A DNA stretch of 64,000 bases, from the NCBI RefSeq assembly GCF_000327385.1, contig NW_008710478.1:370380-434379 (forward strand). The letters run 5' to 3'. Position numbers and translations under genes: made by a program. Each line of letters starts with the position of its first letter. The stretch's first letter is position 1. Below are positions 45,097 to 53,907 of this stretch, in pieces. Origin of the DNA: Lottia gigantea. Lineage: Eukaryota; Mollusca; Gastropoda; Lottiidae. The notes beneath the pieces are model-generated. The model worked only from the letters and a program-made list of their open reading frames with translations, made no database searches and had not been told where the DNA came from.

Positions 45097-45298
45097 TAGG
45101 GGTTTTCAACCTAAGGGTAATTTTGAAAATTTTGGGAGTACAATGAGGCGCTTTTACAGGGAAAACCTAAGAGAAAATCACAAAATAGTGAAGATTTATA
45201 GGGGGGTATAGTAGGGGGGGCCGGGGGGGGGGGGGGGTTATGCAATTGATCAAGGAACCTGAAAGGGGCAATAGAAAGAAAAAGGTTGAAAACCTTTG
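45097..45298 (+). mobile_element. hAT MITE touching the CHSY stop codon
   Basis: It begins TAGGGGTTTTCAACC and ends GGTTGAAAACCTTTG, with terminal repeats like those of 36645-37157. The flanks AAATAGAG (45089-45096) and AAATAGAC (45299-45306) are an 8-bp duplication with one mismatch. The CHSY stop TAG lies within the left copy. The interior shares GGGAAAACCTAAGAGAAAAT and ATTGATCAAGGA with the other element. Confidence 0.8.
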
Positions 45299-45765
45299 AA
45301 ATAGACTGTATTTTTCTAGTGATAATAGACAACAAAGATATTAGCGCTCACTCAGGAACTACAGACATGAGCAGTCCATGTTTTGTTAAAAAGCTGAACG
45401 AATATAAATCTGGAATGTCCGCATTCTTTTATCTTTATTCCTCCTAAAAAATAAAGTAGACAATTCATGTTGATTCTAGAATAGTCACCGCATGTGTTGG
45501 CTTATGTAGATTTGAATATTTGGTAATTCTGTCTTCGAGGTCATTCTACAACCTCAAAGTTCATAGCTAAACAGTTTTGGTAAATTTATTTGTGCGGGTT
45601 TACATTAATGTCATTCTTCATTTCATATTTACATTTTCGTCATTGTTTAAGCGGGTGATTTATCAGTTTGTATACTTGTGGCGCTTTTTACCAAATATTG
45701 TTCTCAAATTATATACATATACAATAATCATCTTAACAATGTCCAGTCTTATACCTGTAAGTTTG

Positions 45766-45980
45766 TAAATGCAGCGATTTGGTTGGATTGTGAATTGCGA
45801 AAACCACCAAACATTAAGCCAAGTGTTTACAGTCTTTATGTCGAGAGCTCTGGTTGGCTGTATTCCCTGACGTGCAATCCAATCCAATCAAATCGTTGCT
45901 TTCTGTGATACAAGAAAGGTGGTTATTGCAGGCGAGGTATAAGACGAAGTTCGTAATGGCTTGACATTGTGAAGATGATA
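45766..45980 (+). repeat. Dispersed repeat R3, second clear copy
   Basis: It shares GATACAAGAAAGGTGGTTAT, TGCAG and the terminal TAATGGCTTGACATTGTGAA GATGAT with 19085-19345. It starts near a TGTAAATGCAGCGATTTGGT block also seen in diverged form at 59782. Non-coding. Confidence 0.65.
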
Positions 45981-48034
45981 GATATGTAGGCTATTATATT
46001 ATATCATTGTTGGGTCATTTCGTGTCATGCAGAGTTGCATCCCTTTCCTTAAAAATTGCGCACACCGTAGGCTGTAGATGTACATGTAGGCTACATATCT
46101 GTATCTGTAAATCCCGGAATTTCCGGAAACCTTTATCACCTCAGTATTGTTGGTTATCATTTGGTATAGTACAGCAATGATATTTTTCTTGTCCAATGCA
46201 AAATCTAAACACGAACAGTTCATTTTAGATACGGGTAAAAAAGTAGTTAAAAAATACAGACTATACTTTCATTGTGATATTCAACTTACCTAAAATTAAA
46301 CTTGACCGTTTTGAACCCGGATGAGCAATAGTAACTTTGCCAGGCTATCAACTCTCTGCAGTGTTATTTCTAAAGTAAAGGGAGGCAACTCAATTTTGTC
46401 AAGGTCCAGGACTATTTTGTTATTGTTTGTTCATATTTGGGAAACTGTGGGAATAATTTATTATTGAAAAATACATAAATAATACAAAAAAAATGTTTGT
46501 GTTGTTACTATTTTAAACGTTTTGAATTTAACCTTATATTGGAAGTTATTGAGAAAACTTTCAATGTGACGAACTACATTACTGTATATTCTCTTTGTAG
46601 TCTTGAGTAGGCTACTCATTATTCAGCCGAAACCCGAACAGTCTTCGTCACCGATGCGAATCTTGAGTAAAATCTCATGTTTGCCAGCACTTTCACGACA
46701 AGGTTATTGCGTTGCCGACAGGATTTATAATATCAAAACAGTTGCCCATTGTTTCATCGTCTGCAAGACAGAGCGTTATCATCTAATCAGATTCACCACA
46801 ATTTAGTATATTGATTCTATAATTTTACTTAGCACTTCCCAATTTCTGCTTTCCAATTTTTGCGTAGTATTTGAGTCCATGTGAGTCGAGAATTATCTGC
46901 GGTTGAATGTTAAAATGACGAATCGTCAAGTTAATATACTCTGTGATATATAGAAAAGACATAATATATAAAAATAGTGAGTAAAATTCCTAGTTTGAAG
47001 TATTTTTAAAGGAATTATGCAATTTTCCTACATTACTAGTACTTCTGGAGACTATTTACATATATTCAAAACTTAAATTAACCTCTTAAAATGGTACATC
47101 CGTGATGTGTTCAAGTGATGTATTGAGCACTATTTTAACAGTGAAATTATTTTATTTTATTGAATATTTATGTATTATTTTAATATTTCATTTTTTTTAT
47201 TGAATTAATGAGAAGTAAAAGTAAAGACTCTATATCAAAATCACATATTTTCAATAATGCACATTTTCGACAGCCGATGTTGTTTAAAAACTTATAGAAG
47301 TAGCATTTCACCAATGTCACACTGAAAATTATAAGGCCTTGGTTTCCAATGAAATCAAATGATACGAAATTATGAATATAAGCCATTTTAAGTCCTACAC
47401 TTCCGATAGAAGTAGATCAAAATTAAATTAAGGAATCATATAAAATGGCAGATACTGATATATAACAAACACAAGACAATATTATTGAATAAACACACTT
47501 CTTTAATAACATATTAAACATATAACGTTTCAACACAAATTACACGCGTCGTCATCAGATGAAATATTCAGAGAATAAAATATAACAGAATATATGAATC
47601 ATACGGATTAACAGGGTGAAGAATGATAGAGATTGGCAGAGTTAATCCATACATAATAATAACAGCAACAACGAGAAGTCATGGTGAAAGAACATAAGCT
47701 AATTAAACCAAAGTGGAAAGTCTTGATGGGAGAACATAAGCTAATAAACTAAGTAAGTGTTAATCTAGAAGATCAAAGAGTGGGAATGATGGGGAGACTG
47801 AGAAAATTTGAAGTGGTTGAAGGGGTGGGAGGAAGGAGAGGTGGGTCTGTGGGGGTTGTTAGTCTAGCAAAATTTTTGAAATATATTATCCATTATGTCG
47901 GCTTATCTCTGGGAAACGTCTCTGAATTTCTAATGCTTCTTGGATTCGTCTGTGCTAAAAGCTATGTATAGCTATTTCCATTTATCACTGTGGGTGCATC
48001 TCAAAGGCTAGAATAACAATTCACTACCCCTAAA
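45981..48034. other. Intergenic, mostly unrecognised
   Basis: AT-rich sequence with small unconserved frames on both strands. It contains the Penelope-like terminal motif at 47527-47558. No gene can be supported. Confidence 0.5.
47527..47558 (-). other. Penelope-like terminus with hammerhead-like core
   Basis: On the minus strand CTGATGA is followed after 20 nt by GAAAC. The spacer can fold as GACGCG/TGTGTT with wobble pairs and a 7-nt loop. CTGATGA and GAAA are the conserved hammerhead ribozyme core boxes. Hammerheads are known in Penelope-like retroelement termini. I could not find a convincing third stem, so this is tentative. Confidence 0.35.
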
Positions 48035-48320
48035 GATCTGAAGATTACTAAAGATAAATTCAAGTCTATGGTCGAGTCGGTGATGCTGTTTCCATTCCAG
48101 CATAATTATTTTCTAGACTATTTCTCAAACCATCCAGACTGGAATAATGTTGAATCTCATTGGTTGTCTGTTTAGTTCGTAGTTTTCTTCTGTAAAATAA
48201 AATTCATTCATCGTGGTTCTGTCCCATTACAAGTAAGGTGCAATACTTACGCCAGCTCGTAACCACACACGCTGGTGCCGTGGACTACTTAAAAGGAGGA
48301 CCCAGCCAGGGTTTAACCAG
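48035..48320 (+). repeat. Orphan 3' flank of a receptor gene (duplicate of 57922-58204)
   Basis: From AGATCTGAAGATTACTAAAG to CCAGGGTTTAAC the sequence is nearly identical to the stretch after the stop codon of the tailed receptor gene at 57866. No receptor gene precedes it here, so it marks the left edge of the tandem duplication or a lost earlier unit. Confidence 0.85.
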
Positions 48321-48361
48321 CCCCGAATCTATGTTATGATGACAAAAGATATAGTTGAGAT

Positions 48362-48437
48362 ATGTTCCTTTAGCAACGGTACGATGATAATGATCCGTCA
48401 GATGTGAATAATCCTCGTACCGTTACTAAAGGAACAT
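48362..48437 (+). mobile_element. Small palindromic element
   Basis: ATGTTCCTTTAGCAACGGTA CGA at the left pairs with the right arm ending at 48437, with one mismatch over 23 bp and a loop of about 30 nt. It sits inside an outer CCCCGAAT (48321)/ATTCGGGG (48526) pair. It lies where the tail exon of the minus-strand gene would be expected. Confidence 0.65.
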
Positions 48438-48676
48438 GGTTGTGACAAGGTATCAACTGGTTCTCGTTGAGTGACTCTGGATTAGTGACTAGTGAGCACA
48501 GAACTGACCGGAGCCTACTCGGTTAATTCGGGGCTTTTTAGCGTCCTAGTGGTGTCTAGATGTATAATTATTATATATTAGATTGGAATAAACATAGTTT
48601 CAAATACTATTAATCATACTATTAGTCCTTCGAATACCACTCATAAATTATCAACTCTAATTAGAAAGGTACAAAC

Positions 48677-48845
48677 CTGACGATAACTACAACAATGATG
48701 ATAAATATTATATTCAGGAAAACCAAAACTCCGACAGTTCCACCAATAATTGATGCCAGATCTCTGTCAGAATACTTCGTTTCCCTTTTCTCCATGGAAG
48801 ACGCTCTAATACTTTCTTTGCAAATAGTTGGAGACGTAGAACTTT
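48677..48845 (-). CDS. M1 exon 6 (transmembrane)
   Basis: 169 nt, acceptor TTTTTCAG, donor GTTTGT, phase 1 in, phase 2 out. It encodes SSTSPTICKESIRASSMEKR then a helix beginning IIGGTVGVLVFLNIIFIIIV. The IIGGTVG start is identical to the tailed copy. Confidence 0.8.
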
Positions 48846-51467
48846 CTGAAAAACAAGAGCTATTTAACAAAAATGTTTCTTATCTTAACCTGACCTCGTC
48901 TGATATTTTTTCCCTTTCCAGATTAACATAGATAGTGTAAGAATCCTGAACGAGATCTTAAAAACTTACTACTAATAGAGTTAGACTGTGGTGTCGGATA
49001 TTGGCAGGTAGCTGGCTCTGAAAGGATACAAAGTATTAAATAAAAAAGTAGGGGGAAAGCTGAAATAAAATATTACGTGTTAGTGAAAGGTGGTTTGTAA
49101 TTGTCTAAATTGTCCATTGTAAGAATTCAACTCACAATCAATCTGAGATGCTGAACACCATAATTGCATTTAGCACAATAATGTGCTATTTAAAATAACA
49201 TAACGCTAAATTTACATGTTTATATCACAGTTTCGACTATAAAACTTCACATCATGGTGAGGAGTAAATAGAAGAAATTGACAAACCTACCTTGTTTATT
49301 GAGGTGTTCAATTGTTCTACAGTCTATAGTTACATTACCTGTATAATGATAAATATATGGAAAATGATTGAACATGGAACTATAAAATACAGTAAATATA
49401 AATGAAGAGACCGTCCTAGGGTAGAAAATTCAGAATGTGGAACCGGAATTCGAGGCGACAATCGATATGAAGCACTGGTATCTTGTTGGGTTATATTACA
49501 TACTAGAAGAAGTTTCAAATATTCCATTCCTGCTGTCGACTGATCATACGTCTTTCGAATCATATGTACAAAAACTGGAAAAGCCATCTTACCTGCACCT
49601 CTTATTAAAATTGAGAAATTATCGCCATCTTTATTTGCAACATTCTCAAGTTTTATAGCAGCTGTGTTTCTACTAATATATTTAGCCTTGGGTGGAATAA
49701 ACGAACCATTCTGTGAGCAATATTCCGAAACATTGTATCCAGAAATGTGAAATCGACAACAGTCACCAGCCTGAAGATTCAATTTCTTAATCGTTAAAGT
49801 TAAATCATTCTCCGTTGTTGTCACACTACATTCTCTGTTGAGTTTCATTTCATTATCACCTTTCAAACCATTTGCGGTATAATCCAGATAATATAGAGTT
49901 GGAAATCTGTTACCAGTAAATTCAGTTGATCCATTAACCAAGAAGTCGACAGCTAAAATAAAATATCGTCGTCAAATAAAAGAAGAAAAAATCTAATCTA
50001 ATCTTTATTCTGCCTAAAAAAGTTAAAGGGACCTGATAAAACACTTATATTTAGTGCATTCGCGGGAACTACAGACGCCTGGTTGGAAACTAGTAGGGTG
50101 CAAATTGATGCGATCAGTCTCCCCCACAAAAAAATTAGAAACATCTTTACAATCCCTGAAATTGAACTCAAATAATGGTGATTGAAGATGACTGGTGCAC
50201 CCACCTTCCAGTTGTCCTTACACTGGTAAACAAAACTTACCTTTTGTCGCTTGAGAAACACAACCATAATAATACGTTGTAAAATCAAAAAGATTTGAAC
50301 TACCAATAGAGTAAAAACTGATTTTACAGCTTGATTTAAACGAACATTCAGTCTTTATGAAGTTTAAGAGTTTTGTCCCATCGTTCGCTGTAAATCTGGT
50401 TGCGCTTCCAAGAGTCGACTCTCTAATACTTATAACTAGATACTTTGTCAACAAGGCACCTCTATTGAAATGATACGATACACATGTCATAATGTATGTC
50501 AACAATCAATAAATATTAACATACCTCTTGTTACCAGAACACAACCATAAGTATATTTTATATAATCGTAAAGATTCAAACTACCAATAGAGTAAAAACT
50601 GATCTTACAGCTTGATTTAAAAGAACATTCAGTTTTTATAAAGTTTATGAGTTTAGTCCCATCGTTCGCTGTAAATCTGGTTGCCCGTATAGTTACACTA
50701 CTGTTAATATATCTACAACAAGTTGTTTTATTTTTACACTCATCTTTCTCTGTTTGACATTCTGGATAGTTTTTATTCTTATAATAACTGACTTGAAAGT
50801 TGGGTATATCTGTTGTTATAACTTGTCCTTCTCCACAATCCAGAATATGTTCCTCACAGCCTCGAATAGTTGAATCATAGCAGTATTGTCTAAATTCCGA
50901 CCCTGAATGAAACAAGAGATATAGCAATAAAAAGTTTACACAATAAGATATAGAACTATGAGAAATAGGAATGGTTAAAATGGAACCTTAAAGTTTAACG
51001 ATTGTTGTGTGCTAATAAATGTTAAAATCTACTCTTCATCGAGCATAACAATTGTTATCTAAGAACTTGGTAGGAAATAATAATGATAATGATAAACTCT
51101 TTAATTAACACCAAAGTGGCAGTAACCTGTCTAATATCAGCCCATTTGGACAAACAAAGTTACATTGTATCGCCCCCCCCCCCCCCCCTCCTCCTCCCCA
51201 TCCCCCTCTCCCCTCCCCCTTTCCCCTCCCCTCAAATGTATAATCGAAAATAAAAATCGATGTGCAAATTGCTTAAATGTATAAATTGTCATGTTCACTC
51301 TCTTGCAACGCTAGTAAGAGGTACATGGCGTATAACCTTTTCAATGTCTGTGACCTCCGCGTTGCTTTTAGCGCCTTGTCGAAAATAATAAGAAATAATT
51401 TACCTGTATTGACGACTATAAAAAGACTGGATATATATAACGTTACGAGTTTCATTTTTAAATCCAT
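48677..51467 (-). CDS. Receptor copy M1: SUEL-like lectin + CUB-like + TM, no tail
   Basis: A predicted type I membrane protein on the minus strand with exons 51404-51467, 50525-50902, 49593-49952, 49291-49338, 48970-49017 and 48677-48845, all phase-compatible. The order is signal peptide (MDLKMKLVTLYISSLFIVVN), ten-cysteine lectin-like domain, CUB-like domain, two 16-residue stalk exons and a transmembrane exon (LASIIGGTVGVLVFLNIIFI and five more hydrophobic residues). The last exon ends in phase 2, as in the tailed copy, but no tail exon lies downstream before the next unit. Reading on gives RFVPF and a stop, so the protein would be anchored with almost no cytoplasmic part. I do not know a named homologue; the domain calls rest on cysteine pattern and strand-like spacing. 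Confidence 0.75.
48970..49017 (-). CDS. M1 exon 5 (16-residue Pro/Ser stalk)
   Basis: 48 nt between TTTCAG and GTAAGT, phase 1 to 1, encoding EPATCQYPTPQSNSIS. It is kept in copy M2 (58611-58658) but not in the tailed copy P1. Confidence 0.7.
49291..49338 (-). CDS. M1 exon 4 (16-residue stalk)
   Basis: 48 nt between ATACAG and GTAGGT, phase 1 to 1, encoding NVTIDCRTIEHLNKQ. The exon is kept in all three copies that reach this far, with one cysteine each. Confidence 0.75.
49593..49952 (-). CDS. M1 exon 3 (CUB-like domain)
   Basis: 360 nt, phase 1 in and out. It encodes VDFLVNGSTEFTGNRFPTLY, ECSVTTTENDLTLTIKKLNL, DCCRFHISGYNVSEYC and NTAAIKLENV, ending FSILIRGAG. The alternation LTLTIKKLNL...CCRFHISG...C...NTAAIKL...FSILI follows the CUB beta-sandwich layout. 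CUB is an inference from pattern. Confidence 0.75.
50241..50387 (-). CDS. M1 partial second lectin exon (E2b)
   Basis: 147 nt, phase 1 on both sides, between TTTACAG and GTAAGT in the intron after exon 2. It encodes ANDGTKLLNFIKTECSFKSS and ends YYYGCVSQATK, the C-terminal half of a second lectin domain. Homology begins slightly upstream at ATRFTANDG, where it stops abruptly. It could be spliced in without breaking the frame, or be a relic of a two-lectin ancestor. Confidence 0.45.
50525..50902 (-). CDS. M1 exon 2 (SUEL-like lectin domain)
   Basis: 378 nt, phase 1 to phase 1, acceptor TTCATTCAG, donor GTATGT. It encodes GSEFRQYCYDSTIRGCEEHI, LDCGEGQVITT, CCRYINSSVT, TECSFKSSCKISFYS and YIKYTYGC. 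The pattern C-x4-LxCxxGxVI ... C-x2-KSSC ... KY-x-Y-x-C fits SUEL/rhamnose-binding lectin domains, but the YGR and DPC signatures are missing. Confidence 0.8.
51170..51236 (+). repeat. C-rich polypyrimidine tract (unit 1)
   Basis: About 65 nt of almost pure C/T in the first intron of M1. The unit 2 counterpart at 60888-60950 lacks the long C-run, so the run has changed length since duplication. Confidence 0.8.
51404..51467 (-). CDS. M1 exon 1 (signal peptide)
   Basis: Starts ATG at 51467 and encodes MDLKMKLVTLYISSLFIVVN T before donor GTAAAT. A short basic start then a hydrophobic core is a standard signal peptide. The same exon recurs at 61126-61189. Confidence 0.75.
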
Positions 51468-51698
51468 CTTTAGTAGTTAATTCTGATCTTTATTCATTGA
51501 TTCTCAGTTCAAACACTCTGTTCTGTCCATCACCATATTTCTTTAACATTTTTATATATTCATCGCCAATATTTTCATTTTCATTTCGATGTGATTAAGA
51601 ATTTACTGACAGATTCTATCGAATCAATCCACAATAATCGAAATTAAAACATAATGATTCCTTTGAAAAATATTTAAGAAAAGGTGTGCTAGTCTTTA

Positions 51699-51909
51699 CG
51701 GTGGCTCGTTTAGGACATGTTTATTTTTTGTTATTTATGATTTAATTCTCATTTTTGTTTGCTGAATTATCATTTTTGTATACTATTTTCTATTTTTCTT
51801 GCTGAAGTACCAAATAATTCTACTTAGTTTTTAATTTAGTAGAATTACATGATAATGTAAACTAAGTAGAATCAAATAAATTATAAAAATGTCCTAAACA
51901 AACCACCAT
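51699..51909 (+). mobile_element. MITE with 9-bp target duplication (unit 1)
   Basis: The ends CGGTGGCTCGTTTAGGACAT and, on the other strand, ATGGTGGTTTGTTTAGGACA T are inverted repeats. TAGTCTTTA lies outside both (51690-51698, 51910-51918). Nine-base duplications suggest a Mutator-type element. It sits between the divergent gene starts. The orthologous copy in unit 2 is 61392-61584. Confidence 0.75.
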
Positions 51910-52497
51910 TAGTCTTTATGCAAGATATATTTTTTTAAACAATACCATTCAATGCCTATATAGTGTACATGCAATGTAAAAATACAATGAAATGAACGGA
52001 GTTTTACGTCCTACTTTTCTGCATTGTATGAAATGTATACATAGGCTATACATGGAAAATCACGATCTTAGTCTATATCTGTTTAACACAATGCAGGTTT
52101 TCAGTAGAAATGGACATTGATAAAACATTAAGGACACAATCTGTTTTATTGCTAGTTTTATAAATACACCTCATTCGGAAAGAAAAATACTCTTTAGGCT
52201 GTAAAAATTTCCTTCAGATGTCTTCTGATATGATAGTCAATTTCAACCAGAGGCGTATTTATGTTCACTAATAAGCCAACAGGCGTGATGTAAATGCTTC
52301 AATACGTGTAGCCACGAGTGTCTGGCCATGTGTGTATTTACACATAAGTTAAAGTTCATAAAAACTCTTTGATCTTCTTTCACCTGAAGATTTTCTAAAC
52401 TTTAGTCAAATACTATGAGCCACTCGGTTTATCTTAGACAAGTGTGCACTTGGTTGGGCGTGGATTTTCATTACAGGCAACTGAATCCTACAATATT

Positions 52498-52580
52498 GAA
52501 AACTTGATGTGTTAGAGGTAGACGATTGAAAACTTGGTGTGTTAGAGTTAGACGATTGAAAACTTGGTATGTTAGATTTC
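52498..52580 (+). repeat. 30-bp minisatellite (unit 1 spacer)
   Basis: About 2.6 copies of GATTGAAAACTTGGTGTGTT AGAGTTAGAC. The reverse orientation occurs at 58225-58475 and a short forward piece at 62268-62320. Confidence 0.7.
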
Positions 52581-52727
52581 GGGGAAGGGAGGGTTTGATT
52601 CTCCTAAATGTACAGGCCCGGGGTGGAGCAGACACTTTATTTAGAAATTAGGATTAAGGGTCTTGATATTGGGTTTTCTTCTGTTCTTATTCTGACCTGA
52701 AATTAGAAAAAAGAAGTATAGTATATG

Positions 52728-53160
52728 TTATGTACTGATTGTTTTTAGTTTACTATGAACAATATCATCATTTAAGTTCTTATTTTTTGAATATGCAACT
52801 ATCATTTTCTGCTTATAGACATGGGAGAATTTCTCTTGAAGGCTCTTATAGTGGGCATGAACTATCTTGCTTGCTCGATTGCTGGTTGTATTAAACGGGA
52901 CAACAAAGGGTGCTATGCCTACATTATGATGAATATTTAGTCCTATAGGTCTTGCTGTATTCAATGTCTCAATCCAATGGGCCTCCCTAGATTGACGGAA
53001 TTTGGTAGTTTCATCTTCGGGCAAGTCAATTTCTATACGCTCAATTGGGATTAGGGTGAGATCGTCTATTGAATGGTCGTCGAGGTTGAAATGATTAGAA
53101 ACAGGCTTGTCTTTCTTTAATTTGATGTCTGACCTATGAGCATTAAAGCGAGTTCGTAAA
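52728..53160 (-). mobile_element. Penelope-like retroelement fragment (GIY-YIG region)
   Basis: The minus strand reads NNLRTRFNAHRSDIKLKKDK, PVSNHFNL, ERIEIDLPEDE and REAHWIETLNTARPIGLN. This is the C-terminal endonuclease region typical of Penelope-like elements and related GIY-YIG proteins (LRTRxNxHRSDI...PVxxHFN...REahWIxxLxTxxPxGLN). No reverse transcriptase part is nearby. The element is a short fragment in the spacer between divergent receptor genes and is absent from the matching place in unit 2. Confidence 0.75.
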
Positions 53161-53846
53161 TTATTCTTAAATTTAAAAACAATTAAACATATGAAGCGGT
53201 TATCAATAATTAACTCTAGTTTTACAGATGATTACTTGATTTTACGGCTTTATCATGCAGATTGTATAGGAAATGACTGACTCATTTTGTCCAAGTTTAG
53301 AAATCTTTTTGGTCATCCAAGAGGTAGTAATCCTTTAATATAAGGACGCGTTTACTACTAAATAAACAGTGACAAAAATGCCTTTACAATGTGGACAATT
53401 TTTTGATCAAGGAAGTAAATAACAAGCAATTGAAAGAGCTAGTTCGATTTAGGATTTACTTGGGAAATTTCTTTGGGAGACCTTGTTTGAATCCAAAGTC
53501 GGTTTGTGCTTTGGTTTTTGCTTCATCTGGTGGTACAGATAGAAACAGGGAATGAACAAACTCAAACTGTATATGTAAATTGGTCGTATACGTAATTATT
53601 ATTACATACAATGTTGTTTCTTTTGGATTTCAACAGAAATGAAGACTTGGATTTCACATTTTGATGGTATTCGAGGTGTAGATGAATAGATTACCTATTA
53701 TTTCAATGTGAATAACAGTATTTGTTTAACTGAATGTTGAGACAGACAAAACACAAACGGATGGAGTCGTTAATCGTCTCAATATTTGTTTTATCAGATG
53801 ATGAAGTTCCGTTTTAGCTTCTTAAAGTGTTTTAAGAGATTTTAAA

Positions 53847-53907
53847 ATGAGATTTCTTAGCGTAACGATATATCTTTCTTGTCTCTTGATATTGTATACA
53901 AATGGAG
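53847..53907 (+). CDS. P1 exon 1 (signal peptide)
   Basis: ATG at 53847, 61 nt, donor GTAAAT, phase 1 out. The peptide differs from the MDLKMKL signal of the minus-strand genes but matches that of P2 (63195). Confidence 0.75.
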
